Source: Psettodes erumei
Lineage: Eukaryota; Chordata; Actinopteri; Pleuronectiformes; Psettodidae
NCBI GenBank assembly: GCA_016785225.1
Contig: JAFBJZ010000641.1
Coordinates: 124,001 to 188,000 of the forward strand
Reading direction: 5' to 3'
Length of the DNA stretch: 64,000 nt
Positions 63,851 through 64,000 of the stretch are shown here, piece by piece. Numbering within the stretch: the first letter of the stretch is position 1; every line of letters starts with the position of its first letter. The position numbers and the translations under genes are program-made. The notes under the pieces are model-generated. The model did no database searches, was not told the origin of the DNA, and saw only the letters and a program-made list of their open reading frames with translations.

Positions 63851-64000
63851 AAGGGCCTCACGTTTTTTCTTTCCTCCTCCTCCTCCTCCTCCCTCCTCTT
63901 CTTTCGTCTCCCCTCGCTGTGGCCGACTAATGACTGTGGGTTTAACAACAACAAAAAAAAAAAAAGAAAATACCTCTCCTCCCTGGGAAGGCGGCAGGGA

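Overview
The window looks like non-coding nuclear DNA from a vertebrate, most likely a percomorph teleost fish. I infer this from several signs. CpG dinucleotides are common throughout rather than depleted. (CA/GT)n, (GGA/CCT)n and mononucleotide tracts are very dense. Two degraded segments resemble interspersed repeats common in percomorph genomes (about 16017-16110 and 18620-18905). There are no bacterial-style gene arrays, and almost every open reading frame above 60 codons is a translated microsatellite or an unrelated random frame. The species cannot be named from sequence alone.

I found no protein-coding gene that I can defend, and no tRNA, rRNA or recognisable microRNA. The window reads as a regulatory gene desert or the inside of very large introns. 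Blocks of about 100-600 bp of simple-repeat-free, often AT-rich sequence carry dense homeodomain (TAATTA), POU octamer (ATGCAAAT), SOX, FOX, TCF/LEF and GATA-type words. These alternate with GC-rich, CpG-rich spacers and with microsatellites. The blocks look like the conserved non-coding elements (CNEs) that surround developmental transcription factor genes. Conservation itself cannot be seen from one sequence, so each block is a candidate only. The strongest are 8848-9148, 21835-22260, 25325-26400, 31480-31985, 35275-35985, 48045-48375, 53640-54185, 54850-55075, 57485-57860, 59490-59620, 61470-61680 and 62690-63850.

Layout: 1-3000 mixed spacer with weak CNE-like blocks; 3045-3912 a cluster of GT arrays, one forming a perfect GT/CA hairpin, followed by a small exon-like segment; 4000-11600 candidate elements separated by homopolymer, GT and GGA tracts; 11600-16500 GC-rich spacer with GT and CT arrays; 16000-19000 two interspersed-repeat remnants among candidate elements; 19000-31000 alternating elements and arrays; about 31150-31290 a CpG-rich segment that on the minus strand looks like a housekeeping promoter with a short first exon; 31480-38000 a dense element block; 38000-44700 repeat-rich spacer; 44700-64000 further dense elements.

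The features most worth following are the minus-strand promoter/first-exon candidate, the 30-nt exon-like segment at 3882-3911, perfect hairpins at 3052-3098, 28518-28558 and 61077-61108, palindromic homeodomain/POU words inside CNE candidates, an 11-bp word present three times, and an unusual number of G or C homopolymers of 12 or more. I did not see a new enzymatic, defence or mobile system.
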